Shown piece after piece: positions 10,801-21,001 of a DNA stretch of 64,000 nt. This DNA is from Ziziphus jujuba. Taxonomy: Eukaryota; Streptophyta; Magnoliopsida; Rosales; Rhamnaceae. Location of the stretch: positions 7,122,001 to 7,186,000 of the forward strand of contig NC_083384.1 in assembly GCF_031755915.1 (NCBI RefSeq), in the 5' to 3' direction. The translations under genes were made by a program, and so were the position numbers. The notes under the pieces were generated by a model that saw only the letters and a program-made list of their open reading frames with translations, made no database searches and was not told where the DNA came from. Every line of letters begins with the position of its first letter. Positions within the stretch are counted from its first letter, which is position 1.

Positions 10801-13800
10801 CTCGAGAGTGAATTGCTGTCAACAACACAGCACGACATGACAATCCAGAAATATTTCAACAAGGTAAAATCTCTTAGTCGCGAAATTACTGAGTTAGATC
10901 CTAGTTCTCCTATTACAGAATCTAGAATGAGGAGAATAATTTTACATGGGTTGAGACCCGAATTTAAAGGATTTATTTCAGCCATTCAAGGTTGGCCAGT
11001 CCAACCTTCATTGATTGAATTAGAAAATTTACTTATTGATCAAGAAAATATGATCAAACAAATGGCTGGGGTCTCACTAAAGAGCGATGAAGAAGCGCTC
11101 TTTAGCGGCAGAAGAAAAGGTCGACCCAAACAACAAAAATTTAATAAGGTAAATCAACATGGAGAAGATTTTAGAGGAGAACAAAGGAATAATAAAAATA
11201 GACAACAATTTTTAGAAAATAAAAGAAATAATGGACGATTTTTTGAAAATAAAAGAGATGATGGAAGATGCTTCAACTGTGGAAGAAAAGGACATTATAT
11301 TAAAAACTGTAGACTAAGGAAGAAATTTACAGAAAGTAATATAGTTATCCCAGAGCCTCAAAATAATATAAGTGAAGATGAATGGGATGTTGAAGCATCT
11401 TTAGCTACTGCTGAGCTCATGGATGGCTCAAGTTCAATGCAAGAAAGGGAAACGGCACTCGCAGTGGTTATCCCTAGACGCATTGATTATAAAAATGATT
11501 GGATTATAGACTCTGGAAGTTCAAATCATATGACGGGAGATAAAGAGAAGCTGCAAAGCATGACAGAGTATAAAGGAGGGCGTATGGTGGTGACGGCAAA
11601 TGACTCAAGATTGCCGATAGCTCACGTTGGTAAGGCAGCAATCATGCCTCGTTTTAGTTGCCATCAAGTTCAACTGCAAGATGTCTATCATGTGCCAGGA
11701 ATGAAGAAGAATTTGCTGTCAGTAGCTCAACTAACATCTTCAGGAAATTATGTATTGTTTGGACCTGAGGATGTTAAGGTGTATCGAGACCTTAAAATCT
11801 CTGGTACACCAACAATGAAGGGGCGGCGATTGGAATCTATCTATGTGATGTCAGCAGAGTCTGCCTACGTAAACAAGACAAGAAGGAACGAGACATCAGA
11901 CCTTTGGCACGCACGGTTAGGACATGTCAGCTACAAAAAGTTGAAAGTGATGATGAAAAAGTCAATGCTCAAGGGTCTTCCCCAACTCGATGTCGGTGTC
12001 GACACAATCTGTGCAGGGTGTCAATACGGCAAAGCACATCAACTACCATTTGAAGATTCAAAGTTCCAAGCAAAAGAGCCTCTGCAACTCATTCACTCTG
12101 ATATCTTCGGGCGTATCAAGCAGTCATCAGTTGGAGGCATGCATTATATGGTGACATTCATTGACGATTTTTCAAGGTACGTCTGGGTTTTCTTTATGAA
12201 AGAAAAATCTGAGACCTTTTCAAAATTTAAGCAATTTAAGGAAAAGGTAGAAAAAGAATTAGGCAAAAGGATACAATGCCTACGCACAGATAATGGGGGA
12301 GAATATACCTCAAGAGAATTTATACAATATTTAAGAGAATACAAAATACGACATCAATTGACGTGTCCAAATACTCCGCAACAAAATGGTATTGCGGAAA
12401 GAAAGAACCGACATCTTGCAGAAACATGTCGGAGCATGCTACATGCAAAAAATGTTCCAGGAAGATTTTGGGCTGAGTGCATGAATACAGCAGCTCATGT
12501 GATTAATAGGCTCCCTCAAGCAAAGTTAGAATTCCTCTCACCCTTTGAAAAACTGTGGAACATAAAACCCACAGTAAGCCACTTTCGAATCTTTGGCTGT
12601 GTTTGCTATGTGTTTGTGCCTTCTCACTTACGCATGAAGTTTGATAAGAAGGCAATAAGATGCATTTTTGTCGGATATGATAGCCAAAGAAAAGGGTGGA
12701 GATGTTGTGACCCTAATACTGGGCGATGTTATACTTCACGAAATGTGGTGTTCGATGAAGCATCTTCTTGGTGGGCACCTCAAAATACAGAGTTGCCAAA
12801 TTCAAAGGAGATTGAGGTCAAGCTGCAACAAAATATGGGGGAGCAAAAATATGAAGCATGCCAGCCAACAAATGAAGGAGAAGACGAGCCGACTGTAGCA
12901 GACGAGCCTACGATATCATCTCAAAGTCCCTGGCGGTCTGGTGTACATCAAGGAATACCAGAGAACATCGGGTCGAATCTTCAACAAAATGACGAAGAGA
13001 GAACTCCACAACCAAGAAGATCTAGCAGACAACGAAGACCAAATCCCAGGTACGCTAATGTAGTAATAACAGAAATGGAGGATATAAAAGAACCTACATC
13101 ATATGAAGAAGCATCTAAATATCATGAATGGAGAAAGGCTATGGAAGAAGAAATTTCTGCATTAAATCAAAATCAAACTTGGGATTTGGTGCCTAAACCT
13201 AAAACTGTAAAACCCATATCCTGTAAATGGGTTTACAAGATAAAAACTCATCATGATGGATCAATTGAAAGATATAAAGCTCGTTTAGTCGCACGAGGAT
13301 TCTCACAGCAATATGGACTAGACTACGATGAGACGTTCAGTCCAGTAGCAAAGATCACTACTGTACGTGTTCTACTAGCACTTGCAGCAAGTAAAGACTG
13401 GAAGCTGTGGCAGATGGACGTGAAGAATGCCTTCTTGAATGGAGATCTAGACAGAGAAATTTATATGATACAGCCAAAGGGTTTTGAAAGCAAAACTAAT
13501 CCAGAGTACGTGTGCAAGCTAAGGAAGGCACTTTATGGTCTAAAACAAGCTCCGCGGGCATGGTACGGTAAGATTGCAGAGTTCCTTCTTCAAAGTGGAT
13601 ATATAGTATCTTCTGCAGATTCTAGTTTATTTGTGAAGACTGAAGGAACAAAACTAGCAGTAGTGCTAGTATATGTAGATGATTTAATTATCACAGGAGA
13701 TCATGAAGATGAAATCTCTCAAACAAAGAGAAATTTATCAGTTCGCTTCCAGATGAAGGAACTTGGGGAGCTCAAGCACTTCCTTGGACTCGAAGTTGAC

Positions 13801-16800
13801 CGAACAGAGAAAGGTTTATTTCTTGGTCAACAAAAGTATGCAAAGAATCTATTACAAAAATTTGGAATGTTGGACTGCAAGCCAATATCAACTCCAATGG
13901 AGGTGAATGCTAAGCTATCTGCATATGAAGGAAAAGACTTGGAGGATGCTACTATGTACCAACAATTGGTAGGAAGTCTTATCTATTTAACACTGACGCG
14001 GCCAGATATTTCATTTGCAGTTGGAGTTGTAAGTCGGTATATGCAAAGTCCAAAGAAACCTCACTTGGAAGCAGTCCGACGAATATTAACGTACGTTAAA
14101 GGCACTATAAACTTGGGGCTTCTATATAAAAGAGGAGAGGAATGCAAGTTGGTTGGTTACTGTGATGCCGACTATGCTGGAGATCATGATACACGACGAT
14201 CGACTACTGGATATATATTCAGCCTTGGTTCAGGAGCAGTATCTTGGTGCAGTAAAAGACAACCAACTGTGTCTCTGTCAACTACAGAAGCAGAATATAG
14301 AGCAGCTGCTATGGCAGGCCAAGAAGGTATGTGGTTAAGACAACTACTTAAAGATTTACATCAACAAGTTGACTATGCAGTTTCTCTCCATTGTGATAAC
14401 CAATCAGCAATACAATTGGCGGAGAATCCGGTGTTTCATGCAAGGACAAAACATGTGGAGATACATTATCATTTTATCAGAGAAAAAGTACTGCTAGAAG
14501 AAATTAAAATGCAACACGTTAAAACAGAAGATCAAGCGGCAGACTTATTCACTAAAGCACTCAATATTACCAAGCTTACAAAGTTAAGAGAAATGCTCAA
14601 CATGGTGAATAGAGAATCAATCAAGAGAGTCGACATTGAGGGGGAGTATTGATAAATATCAATGCCGACTTAGCTCCCTAGAAGAATCTAGAGTTATCTT
14701 GTTTTCTCTTCCGACTTAGCTCCCTAGAAGAATCTATAGTTATCTTGTTTTCTCTTTAAAAATGGAGAACAACTAGTGCCTTGGAAGTGGTGAGAAAAAT
14801 ATCTATAATTAAATATTTCTAGAAGTATCTACAACCTACTTTCTCTTCTATAAATAGGTGATGATGTATGAGTTAGATGTCATGTCCAAAAGCAATAGAA
14901 AAAAGAGAGAGTGCTTATGTGTGAGTGTGAGTGTGAGTCCTTTGAGTGAGAAGAGTGTGAAAAGGTGTTTTGTGTCCTAGTGTAAGTCAAAAATCAAGTG
15001 AGTGTGAGTGTGTTAGTGTGTGTTGCTCATTTGTGTGAGTGAGTGTGTTGCTCTCTTTATACGTGAGAGTGTACCAATTGTTTTATATTAATAAAAATCA
15101 ATTTTCTTGGTTTCTCCTTTAGTCCTCTGTCTCCAACAGTACTCTGGCTTGTGGACGTTCCTACCTGCTGGTATATGTGCTGACTTCTCTTTATTTTCAT
15201 CTACATGTATATGCTTACATTATTAGGTAGTTATTAGGTAGTGTTGATGATAAAACTATTATAACTTTCCTTTTTAACATTCAAATTATATCAAAAACTG
15301 ATATTTAAAAATTTATTTATTATTTGCTGAGTCCTAATAGGATTAATTTTTTTTTTTCTATAAAGATAAAGTTTTGTATGTTATTAATTCATATTTAACT
15401 TATTAATTTTCTTTAATGTGGTTAAAAGCTAATAAAGAAATAGCAAAATTTATCCATTTGGTATAATCATTTTATTTGGAATTTAGAAGTTGATATTAGT
15501 TTTAATTAATTTTGAATACATTATGTGTTAACTAATTATAAACTACTTCTTAAAAGGCCTTAATAAACAGCCCTTAATTGGAAAGGTAAAGTGCATTTTT
15601 ATTTAACTATTAATTAAATCTTTGTTAACAAATTGCTATCACCTTGAATAGGATGGCCAATGATAGGCAACATTCAAAATGAGAAAAAGAAGCACGAATC
15701 ATCTTGGAAACTTGCAAAGCTGCTCATAAAGAAAGACGAATCATGGAAGAAAACCGATATAAAACCAGATAAAAGAACCATTTCTTTGGGAGTAACAAAA
15801 GAAAATGGATCGAAGAAAGCAGTTGTATCGGGAAAGAAAGAAGATAAAGAGGAAAAAGATGATAATAATAATCCTCCACCATTAATTCCTACAAGTTCAA
15901 CACCATTGCTTATAGCAACTAGCACAGGTATAGTTGAGATCGTCAATAGGATACTAGAAGAGTATCCTCAGGCAGTAGAGCATGTTAGTGACCAAGGACT
16001 CAGCATTATGCATGTCGCGATTAGGTACCGTCAAAGAGATATTTTTAAATGTGTTAAGAAGATGAAGATTCCGATGACAAGGCTGGTTCGTAGAATTGAC
16101 AACAATGGCTATACCTTATTGCACCATGTTTCTGATATGACCCATCGTTCTGCTGGAACTTTGCCTAACCCTGCTCTTCAATTGCAAGATGAATTGAAAT
16201 GGTTTGAGGTATATTTATATTAATTTATGGCTAATTACATTTCACTCGCAATACTATAGTATATTTGACGTTTATAGTTTAAACTAAAAAGAGCAATAAT
16301 AGTTATCCTTACATTGTTCTATATATTACTTTAATGTTAATTAAGTCTAATTATGCATTTTTATAGATAACTTTGATAAAATTTAATTAATTATATACAT
16401 ACAATTTATGTAACTTTTTCAGAAATTGTTTTATTCTATTTTATTTACCTTTTTTTTTTTATCATAAATTGTGTACCACGAATTTTGTCATGATTTCTCA
16501 AATACATCACATTTGTTTGTAAATGTATATATGCTGGTCATGAACTAATAAAAGAGAATTTTATTTTACGGCTAACATTATTATTTTTTATTATTTTCTA
16601 CTTTAAAAACTTTTGTGTATAATCAAATATACTCTACTTCTTTTCTATGTTGGTGAATATTGTTTAGATTTATTATATAGAAAGAATTTTTTTTTCTCTA
16701 AATTAATGTGTATAGAACTTAAATCATAAAACAATAATTCTAGACACATCAAATTTATTAACTAAATTTTTAATATAAAATAATAGATTTTCCTTTCATA

Positions 16801-17548
16801 ATTGCCATCAATTTGCAAACTATTAATATATTGTTACATTATTTGGTACCCATAGCACGCATGGTCCAATCTTAATATAATTATACTGTGAAATGTTCGT
16901 GCAGCGCGTACAGAAATTAATTCCATCCCATTACGCGATGAACCACAGCAGAGGTGGTCAAACTGCCCAAGAGTTTTTTGAAAAGTCTCATGCAGAGCTT
17001 CTCAAAGAGGCACAAAACTGGCTAAAGCGGACATCAGAATCCTGCTCAGTAATCGCAGTGCTCATCGCCACCGTAGCCTTCACGGCGGCGTATACCGTTC
17101 CGGGAGGTTCCGATCAGTCCACGGGCCTTCCGATATTGCGTCACGACCCTTTCTTTGTGGTTTTCACGGTCATGGACGTTCTGTCCCTCGTCAGCTCTCT
17201 CACATCGGTGGTGATGTTCATCTCCATCCTCACCTCTTCCTTCAGGCTTCAAGATTTCCGCAAGTCTCTCCCCCGAAAGCTTACGGTGGCCTTCACCTTC
17301 CTGTTCCTTGCAGTGGCGGTGACCATGCTGGCTTTCTCGGCCACTGTAATTCTGATAGTTCATATGAAGAAGCGGTGGACCACCACTATTGTCTATGGCG
17401 TGGCTTTTGTTCCGGTGACCGTGTTTGCACTCTTGCAATTCCCTCTCTACGTAGCGTTTATGGGCACCGTGAAGTACTCTCTAAGCATCATCAAGAAGGC
17501 TCTTCCTTGGAATTTTCTGAGGCCGTTGTTTTGCAAGAGTCAGTACTG

Positions 17549-17549
<1 letters not shown>
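7362..17549 (+). CDS. Ankyrin-repeat/PGG-domain membrane protein (copy A), split by a copia insertion
   Basis: Plant ankyrin-transmembrane (ACD6/ITN1-like) family: N-terminal ankyrin repeats plus a C-terminal PGG domain with about four membrane helices, acting at membranes in defence, cell-death or stress signalling. Inferred exons: 7362-7851, 9216-9365, 9485-9598, 9859-9876 joined to 15144-15170, 15652-16208, 16905-17549. All introns have GT/AG ends and phases agree. With the retroelement and one TSD copy removed, the coding length is 2001 nt, i.e. 666 codons without a stop. The first upstream frame opens with GTG; ATG 7362 is the conserved start, shared with copy B at 36674. Exon 4 (45 nt, phase 1/1) carries the copia element; skipping it would keep the frame. 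Whether the allele is expressed cannot be told from sequence. Confidence 0.85.
8321..8761. mobile_element. MITE in intron 1 of gene A
   Basis: A ~440-bp AT-rich insertion absent from the matching intron of copy B (around 37500). Its ends are inverted: ACAGTAAAACCTTTTTCATA on the left against the reverse complement ACTGTAAAACTTCTTTATAA of the right end. It contains no coding frame. A simple target duplication is not clear, so the superfamily is not assigned. Confidence 0.65.
9216..9365 (+). CDS. Gene A exon 2
   Basis: After acceptor AAACAG the exon reads E-T-A-L-W-L-F and continues through the family-typical NKGMTCLQLL and FKSGYPMGKF to FIYF, ending at a consensus GTGAGT donor. Phase 1 in and phase 1 out; length 150 nt. 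It is the conserved ankyrin-region exon between the repeat blocks. Confidence 0.8.
9485..9598 (+). CDS. Gene A exon 3
   Basis: Starts after ACAG and completes a Cys codon (C-L-Q-S-N-E-H-D-D-D-K), an acidic linker typical of the family. Ends at AGAG/GTAATT. 114 nt, phase 1 to phase 1. Copy B has the equivalent exon at 38331-38456. Confidence 0.75.
9872..9876 (+). repeat. Target-site duplication of the copia element, left
   Basis: GTACT immediately precedes the 5' LTR and is repeated at 15139-15143 immediately after the 3' LTR. It lies inside exon 4 of ankyrin gene A. Confidence 0.95.
9877..10371 (+). repeat. Copia 5' LTR (495 bp)
   Basis: Begins TGATAAATATC and ends CTCCAACA. U3 contains two tandem 46-bp units (9892-9937 and 9938-9982), each with CCGACTTAGCTCCCTAGAAG. 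A TATA-like TATAAATA is at 10076-10083. A (GTGAGT)n-type tract lies in the R/U5 region (10140-10290). Confidence 0.93.
10076..10083 (+). promoter_or_regulatory. TATA box of the copia LTR promoter
   Basis: TATAAATA downstream of the duplicated 46-bp U3 units, in the expected place for the LTR promoter. It recurs in the 3' LTR at 14849-14856, from where transcription could run outward into gene A exons 5-6. Confidence 0.6.
10376..10387 (+). other. Primer-binding site (tRNA-iMet)
   Basis: TGGTATCAGAGC starts 4 bases after the 5' LTR. It is complementary to the 3' end of plant initiator tRNA-Met, the usual minus-strand primer of copia elements. Confidence 0.9.
10486..14652 (+). CDS. Copia gag-pol polyprotein (1388 aa)
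   Basis: Single frame encoding Gag, protease, integrase, reverse transcriptase and RNase H in copia order. ATG 10486 (MGDLQVGGG) is chosen; the frame upstream of it opens only with GTG. Visible motifs: CCHC knuckle CFNCGRKGHYIKNC at residues 262-275; protease D342-S-G; GAG-pre-integrase LWHARLGH with HHCC zinc ligands; integrase D539, D602 (RTDNGGEY) and E638 (35 residues between the last two); RT with WQMDVKNAFLNG and YVDD at 1063-1066; RNase H region from about 1220 (GYCDADYAGD, STTEAEY). No frameshift or stop. The TGA stop is made of the first three bases of the 3' LTR. Likely cytoplasmic particle assembly and nuclear integration. Confidence 0.95.
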   Translation: MGDLQVGGGIKKLNSQNYGTWSTCMKSYLKGQDLWEIIAGSEVEQPQDAEALKKWNIKAGKAMFALKSTVEEEMLEYIRDIEVPKEAWDTFARLFSRKNDTRLQLLESELLSTTQHDMTIQKYFNKVKSLSREITELDPSSPITESRMRRIILHGLRPEFKGFISAIQGWPVQPSLIELENLLIDQENMIKQMAGVSLKSDEEALFSGRRKGRPKQQKFNKVNQHGEDFRGEQRNNKNRQQFLENKRNNGRFFENKRDDGRCFNCGRKGHYIKNCRLRKKFTESNIVIPEPQNNISEDEWDVEASLATAELMDGSSSMQERETALAVVIPRRIDYKNDWIIDSGSSNHMTGDKEKLQSMTEYKGGRMVVTANDSRLPIAHVGKAAIMPRFSCHQVQLQDVYHVPGMKKNLLSVAQLTSSGNYVLFGPEDVKVYRDLKISGTPTMKGRRLESIYVMSAESAYVNKTRRNETSDLWHARLGHVSYKKLKVMMKKSMLKGLPQLDVGVDTICAGCQYGKAHQLPFEDSKFQAKEPLQLIHSDIFGRIKQSSVGGMHYMVTFIDDFSRYVWVFFMKEKSETFSKFKQFKEKVEKELGKRIQCLRTDNGGEYTSREFIQYLREYKIRHQLTCPNTPQQNGIAERKNRHLAETCRSMLHAKNVPGRFWAECMNTAAHVINRLPQAKLEFLSPFEKLWNIKPTVSHFRIFGCVCYVFVPSHLRMKFDKKAIRCIFVGYDSQRKGWRCCDPNTGRCYTSRNVVFDEASSWWAPQNTELPNSKEIEVKLQQNMGEQKYEACQPTNEGEDEPTVADEPTISSQSPWRSGVHQGIPENIGSNLQQNDEERTPQPRRSSRQRRPNPRYANVVITEMEDIKEPTSYEEASKYHEWRKAMEEEISALNQNQTWDLVPKPKTVKPISCKWVYKIKTHHDGSIERYKARLVARGFSQQYGLDYDETFSPVAKITTVRVLLALAASKDWKLWQMDVKNAFLNGDLDREIYMIQPKGFESKTNPEYVCKLRKALYGLKQAPRAWYGKIAEFLLQSGYIVSSADSSLFVKTEGTKLAVVLVYVDDLIITGDHEDEISQTKRNLSVRFQMKELGELKHFLGLEVDRTEKGLFLGQQKYAKNLLQKFGMLDCKPISTPMEVNAKLSAYEGKDLEDATMYQQLVGSLIYLTLTRPDISFAVGVVSRYMQSPKKPHLEAVRRILTYVKGTINLGLLYKRGEECKLVGYCDADYAGDHDTRRSTTGYIFSLGSGAVSWCSKRQPTVSLSTTEAEYRAAAMAGQEGMWLRQLLKDLHQQVDYAVSLHCDNQSAIQLAENPVFHARTKHVEIHYHFIREKVLLEEIKMQHVKTEDQAADLFTKALNITKLTKLREMLNMVNRESIKRVDIEGEY
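14636..14649 (+). other. Polypurine tract
   Basis: A purine-rich run containing GAGGGGGAG, ending directly at the 3' LTR, marks plus-strand priming. It also encodes the last residues of the polyprotein (EGEY). Confidence 0.8.
14650..15138 (+). repeat. Copia 3' LTR (489 bp)
   Basis: Same sequence as the 5' LTR apart from one fewer GTGAGT hexamer (6 bp). Followed by the GTACT duplication and the rest of ankyrin exon 4. Confidence 0.93.
15652..16208 (+). CDS. Gene A exon 5: linker and second ankyrin block
   Basis: Begins GWPMIGNIQNEKKKH after acceptor AATAG. A charged Lys/Glu-rich linker follows, then ankyrin-like units (TPLLIATSTGIVEIV, LSIMHVAIRYRQRDIF, YTLLHHVSDM), ending ELKWFE at a GT donor in phase 0. 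Lies 480 bp downstream of the copia 3' LTR and is intact. Confidence 0.85.
16905..17549 (+). CDS. Gene A exon 6: PGG domain and membrane segments
   Basis: Starts after GTGCAG with RVQKLIPSHY and ends at a TGA. The PGG signature (AYTVPGGSDQ) follows the first hydrophobic segment. Three further hydrophobic helices follow (FTVMDVLSLVSSLTSVV; FTFLFLAVAVTMLAFSATV; VYGVAFVPVTVFALLQF), which is the usual four-helix C-terminus. A ~23-base poly-T run follows the stop directly. The composition is more GC-rich than the surroundings, as in copy B. Confidence 0.88.
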
Positions 17550-17579
<30 letters not shown>

Positions 17580-18499
17580 GGGTAAACATGAATCAGTAGT
17601 GAAGTCTGTTTAACAATATGTGTACAGATATAGCTATAGCACTGAAGCTGAACTGCCTTTATTAACAAACTGGTTGGTTTGAATTTAGGTTAAATTTTAA
17701 TTATTCGAGTAGTATTAATTATGTGTTAATCACATAGTTTCAATTCATTTATTTTCTTTTTATTTGATTAGTCGCGAAACTTTAATCACAAGGCTGTAAC
17801 ACTAGTACGAATTAAATTAAACAAACACTTGGCATGCGGCAAAAATTGGACAAAGCATTCGGTGACACGGGGTGATTATTTATTTATTTTTACGTTCGTG
17901 AAAGCCCAACTACAACCTAGACCAGGGTGGGTTTGTGGTATGCTTTTGTGCTGGTGGTTGGATTTAGAGCCAGCTACAACCTACAACCTACAACCACTAT
18001 TTTTTCACTTCTAAATTTGGTCAAATATTTAATAAATAAGAGAGAATAATTCTTTTAGAAAATTTATAAATGGATTTTTTTTTTAATTCTACATCAACTA
18101 CAATTTATTATTTATATATATATATACATATATTTTATTTTTGAAAAGTAGCAAATCAACTATTCATTTCATTTTATCAAAAAATTAAATTCTTTATTTT
18201 TTTATATTTGTATCAAGTCTTTAATAGTCAAAAAGTAAAGATAAGTTAAAAACCTTTCAATTCATGAGTTTTCTCAACTTAGTCTTATATTTTTCTTTTC
18301 ATCCATCGAAATTTTATATAAGTAGTTTAATTTTTCTATAATCTATAAATTTTTTTCTCAACTTAAAAGATAAGTTAAAAACCTTCCCCTTTTTCTCTCT
18401 CTTTCTCTATCCTCTTTCTCTCTCCTCCCTCCCCTTCTCAACCAGTCAAAACGCCCATGGGTGCCACTGTGCACTCACGGGTGGGTCCACTTTTTGTAA
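17550..18499. other. Intergenic region after gene A
   Basis: Poly-T run at about 17553-17580, then AT-rich sequence. No gene is supported; the small frame at 17829-18014 has no recognisable features. A pyrimidine-rich (CTCT) tract at about 18385-18440 precedes the LTR scrap. Confidence 0.5.
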
Positions 18500-18549
18500 C
18501 ACTTGGCATCACTGTTCACACACATATAGATCCATGAATAGTAAACGCT

Positions 18550-18936
18550 GTCTCCAAAAAATCTCACAGATTCGTAAGTTTCAAACCACATGTCAAATCG
18601 GACGTGCCGTTAGTCTATGAACTCGTATCGATGAGTACTTCACAATTATGTATGAGTCAAAACTCAAATTTACACGAACAAAAAGTCAACTCCGGCACTC
18701 CTTAGACAGTTTGGACCTCAACTTGTTTTGCTCATAACCTTCAAATTGTAGCTCCGACTTCGACGTGCTACTAGTCTATGAACTCGGGATGACACGTACT
18801 TGCAATGGTGCCTCGCTTAATGCGAAATTCCACCCGAAACAAAAAATAAAAATTTTTGACCCACTCGGTCAACGGTCAACGGTCAACCTCGATCAACGTG
18901 CAAAAATTCCGGTATAATTTGAGACGGGGTGTTACA
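18550..18936 (+). mobile_element. Gypsy LTR fragment, GGGTGTTACA end only
   Basis: Matches the terminal ~390 bp of the gypsy-family LTR seen at 22736-25767: the GTCAACTCCGGCAC segment, the GGTCAAC repeats and the terminal GACGGGGTGTTACA. The other end of the LTR is missing here. It abuts the NB-ARC remnant, so it may have deleted the TIR and P-loop part of that TNL. Confidence 0.75.
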
Positions 18937-20574
18937 ATGTCCCAATCAAATGAATTGTTACCTAGATGGTACACATTTGGTGCTAGAAGTAGAACATTGT
19001 CATAACTAAGGATGCACAGTTGGTTAAATCAAGGACAGATAAAGTTTACGAGGTTAAGAGGTTAAATGATGTTGAAGCTCTTAAGCTCCTCTGCTTACAT
19101 GCTTTTAAAAATAATCGTGATCTTAAAGGATACGTAGCTTTATCAAAAAGTTTGGCCAATTATGCACATGGCAATCCATTAGGTTTTGAAGTCTTGGCTT
19201 CTTTATTTCACTCCAAAAGTGTAGAAGAATGGAAAAGTGCATTGGATGAGTTACAAATAGAACCAAACCCAAAAAACGAAAAAGTGTGAGAATAAGTTTT
19301 CACCAACCAGGGAAAAAAGACAAAAAAAGCTGCATACCCATCCAGGATGTATTTTTTGACATTGCATGCTTTCATGATGATAGAGTAAATAGAAAATCTA
19401 TAGAAAGCAAAATAAATCACAGTGGTGCAACCAAAAATATATGTGATCTCATTGATAAGTGCTTAATAATTGAAGATAGAAATAGACAGATGGGCAAGGC
19501 AATTGTTTATGATAAAAACAAAGAACCCTGTAAAATGTAGTTGGCTATGGAAGGCTAAGGATGTTTGCCATGAATTGGATAGAGATACGGTAAGTGAAAA
19601 TTAATTAATACATTTATTTGTGTATATATACTAGTTAATACATTTCCTTTTATATATTTATATCCTTATAGTTAATCTATCATGTTGGTTTGGTTTTTAA
19701 GAAAGCTGTACAATGGAAGGCATGTTACAGGACCTATCTGACTTCGAAAGGATTTTAAAGAGAGTTCTACAACATTCTTAAGCATGTACCATCTACGATT
19801 TCTTAGATATTCTCATGATGGATTTGAATTTGAATTGAGGAAGAAGTTAGGATGCGTAACTTACAATAAAATGCATCTTCCTTCTGAAAGTATGGAATAT
19901 ATTTCGGATGAGCTAAGATATTTTCAGTGAGATTTATACACTTTAAAATATTTGCCATCAAAGTTTAATCCAACAAATCTTGTTGAACTCGTTATGCGTG
20001 GGAGCCAACTAGCGGAATTACCTTGGAGTAAAGATGAGATATACTATCCCTAGCCCAAACCTGGCATTTGGAAGCTCATCATTTGGGGTGTATTTTGAAT
20101 CTTGAATATTTAAGTTTGGGCCATTGTAAGAATCTGAAAGATGGCATAGAAAATCTTCCATTGAGTCTTCAAACTTTATATTTCAATGAGTGCAGAAATC
20201 TGGAAAATATATAAAATATTTCAACTTCACTGGATATAACTGAATTAAAGTTGGACGGGACAGAAATTAAAACTCTACCGGAAAGCATTTGGAAGATGAG
20301 ATGTCTAAAATATCTGCATCTCACTGATTGCCTAAACCTGGAAAAGCTTCAAGAAATCTTGGATGATTGTATGAGTTCATCTCTTGAAAAGTTGGGCATA
20401 AATGGTTGTACGAGATTGAAATCAATAACGGAAAGCATTTGGAAGATGAGTAGTCTGAAATGGTTGACTCTTAATGATTGCCTAAACCTGAAAAAGCTTC
20501 AAGAAATCTTGGATGATTTTATGAGATCTCTTAAAGAGTTGGTTGTTGGGACTTGGGAGAAAAATAAATAACTT
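18937..20574 (+). pseudogene. TNL resistance-gene remnant: C-terminal NB-ARC and LRR
   Basis: Fragments of a TIR-NB-ARC-LRR gene. About 18950-19290 encodes the NB-ARC stretch WFGARSRTL, YEVKRLNDVEALKLLCLHAF and GNPLGFEVLASL. 19286-19540 continues with VFFDIACFHDDR and DLIDKCLI after a stop and frame change at 19287. A GTAAGT donor at about 19591 is followed by an LRR exon (about 19705-20574) with LRYF, NPTNLVELVMRGSQLAELPW and repeats such as ESIWKMRCLKYLHLTDCLNLEKL. Several stops occur in the LRR part. TIR, P-loop and RNBS-A are missing. Intracellular immune receptor family; this copy cannot make a full receptor. Confidence 0.8.
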
Positions 20575-20627
20575 TATTATATTAATGACATTTATGACGT
20601 AGATACAACATAAAAGATTTCTAACAC

Positions 20628-20830
20628 CTAAGGGGATGGATCAGTGGTAGGAAACCGGCTCACCCATCACACCTGTTGGTAGGAGTTACGAGTTCGAATG
20701 TTAACAGGAAAAAGCGATAAAGACAATCGACCGATGATGGACTAGACAATTTGTAAATTCCTACATGATTACAAAAGCTATAAGTACTGATGGCCTACAA
20801 TTCTCTCAAACCTAGACCAATGATACTCAC
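20628..20830 (+). mobile_element. SINE-like element
   Basis: A tRNA-like promoter is visible: box A-like TGGATCAGTGGTAGG near 20637 and box B-like GAGTTCGAATG near 20690, about 45-50 bp apart. Roughly 130 bp of unique body follows, then an A/T-rich tail. Target duplications were not resolved. Confidence 0.45.
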
Positions 20831-21001
20831 CAAAAGACCTATTTCTTTATTCATTAAAAAATAAAAAAATAAAACATTTCTATATTCAGTGGGACCCACA
20901 CATCCAATAGCATATGAGACTCACAACACCTAAACACCTAGCCTTACATACTGTCTCTAACATGAGAGCTCTCTCTCTCTCTCTCCCTAGGAGCCTACTT
21001 T

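Larger units (their letters stand above)
9877..15138 (+). mobile_element. Complete Ty1/copia LTR retrotransposon
   Basis: A 5262-bp element with LTRs (9877-10371 and 14650-15138), a tRNA-iMet primer-binding site, one uninterrupted gag-pol frame, a purine-rich tract before the 3' LTR, and a perfect 5-bp target duplication (GTACT). The LTRs appear identical except for one 6-bp GTGAGT unit, so insertion is very recent and the copy may be functional. It is in the same orientation as the host ankyrin gene and sits in its exon 4. Protein features suggest a Tnt1-like lineage; a phylogeny would be needed. Confidence 0.95.

Noticed and set aside
10536..10985. 149-codon minus-strand frame and other antisense frames in the copia and gypsy polyproteins
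   Set aside because: Shadows of the real gag-pol frames with no family features.
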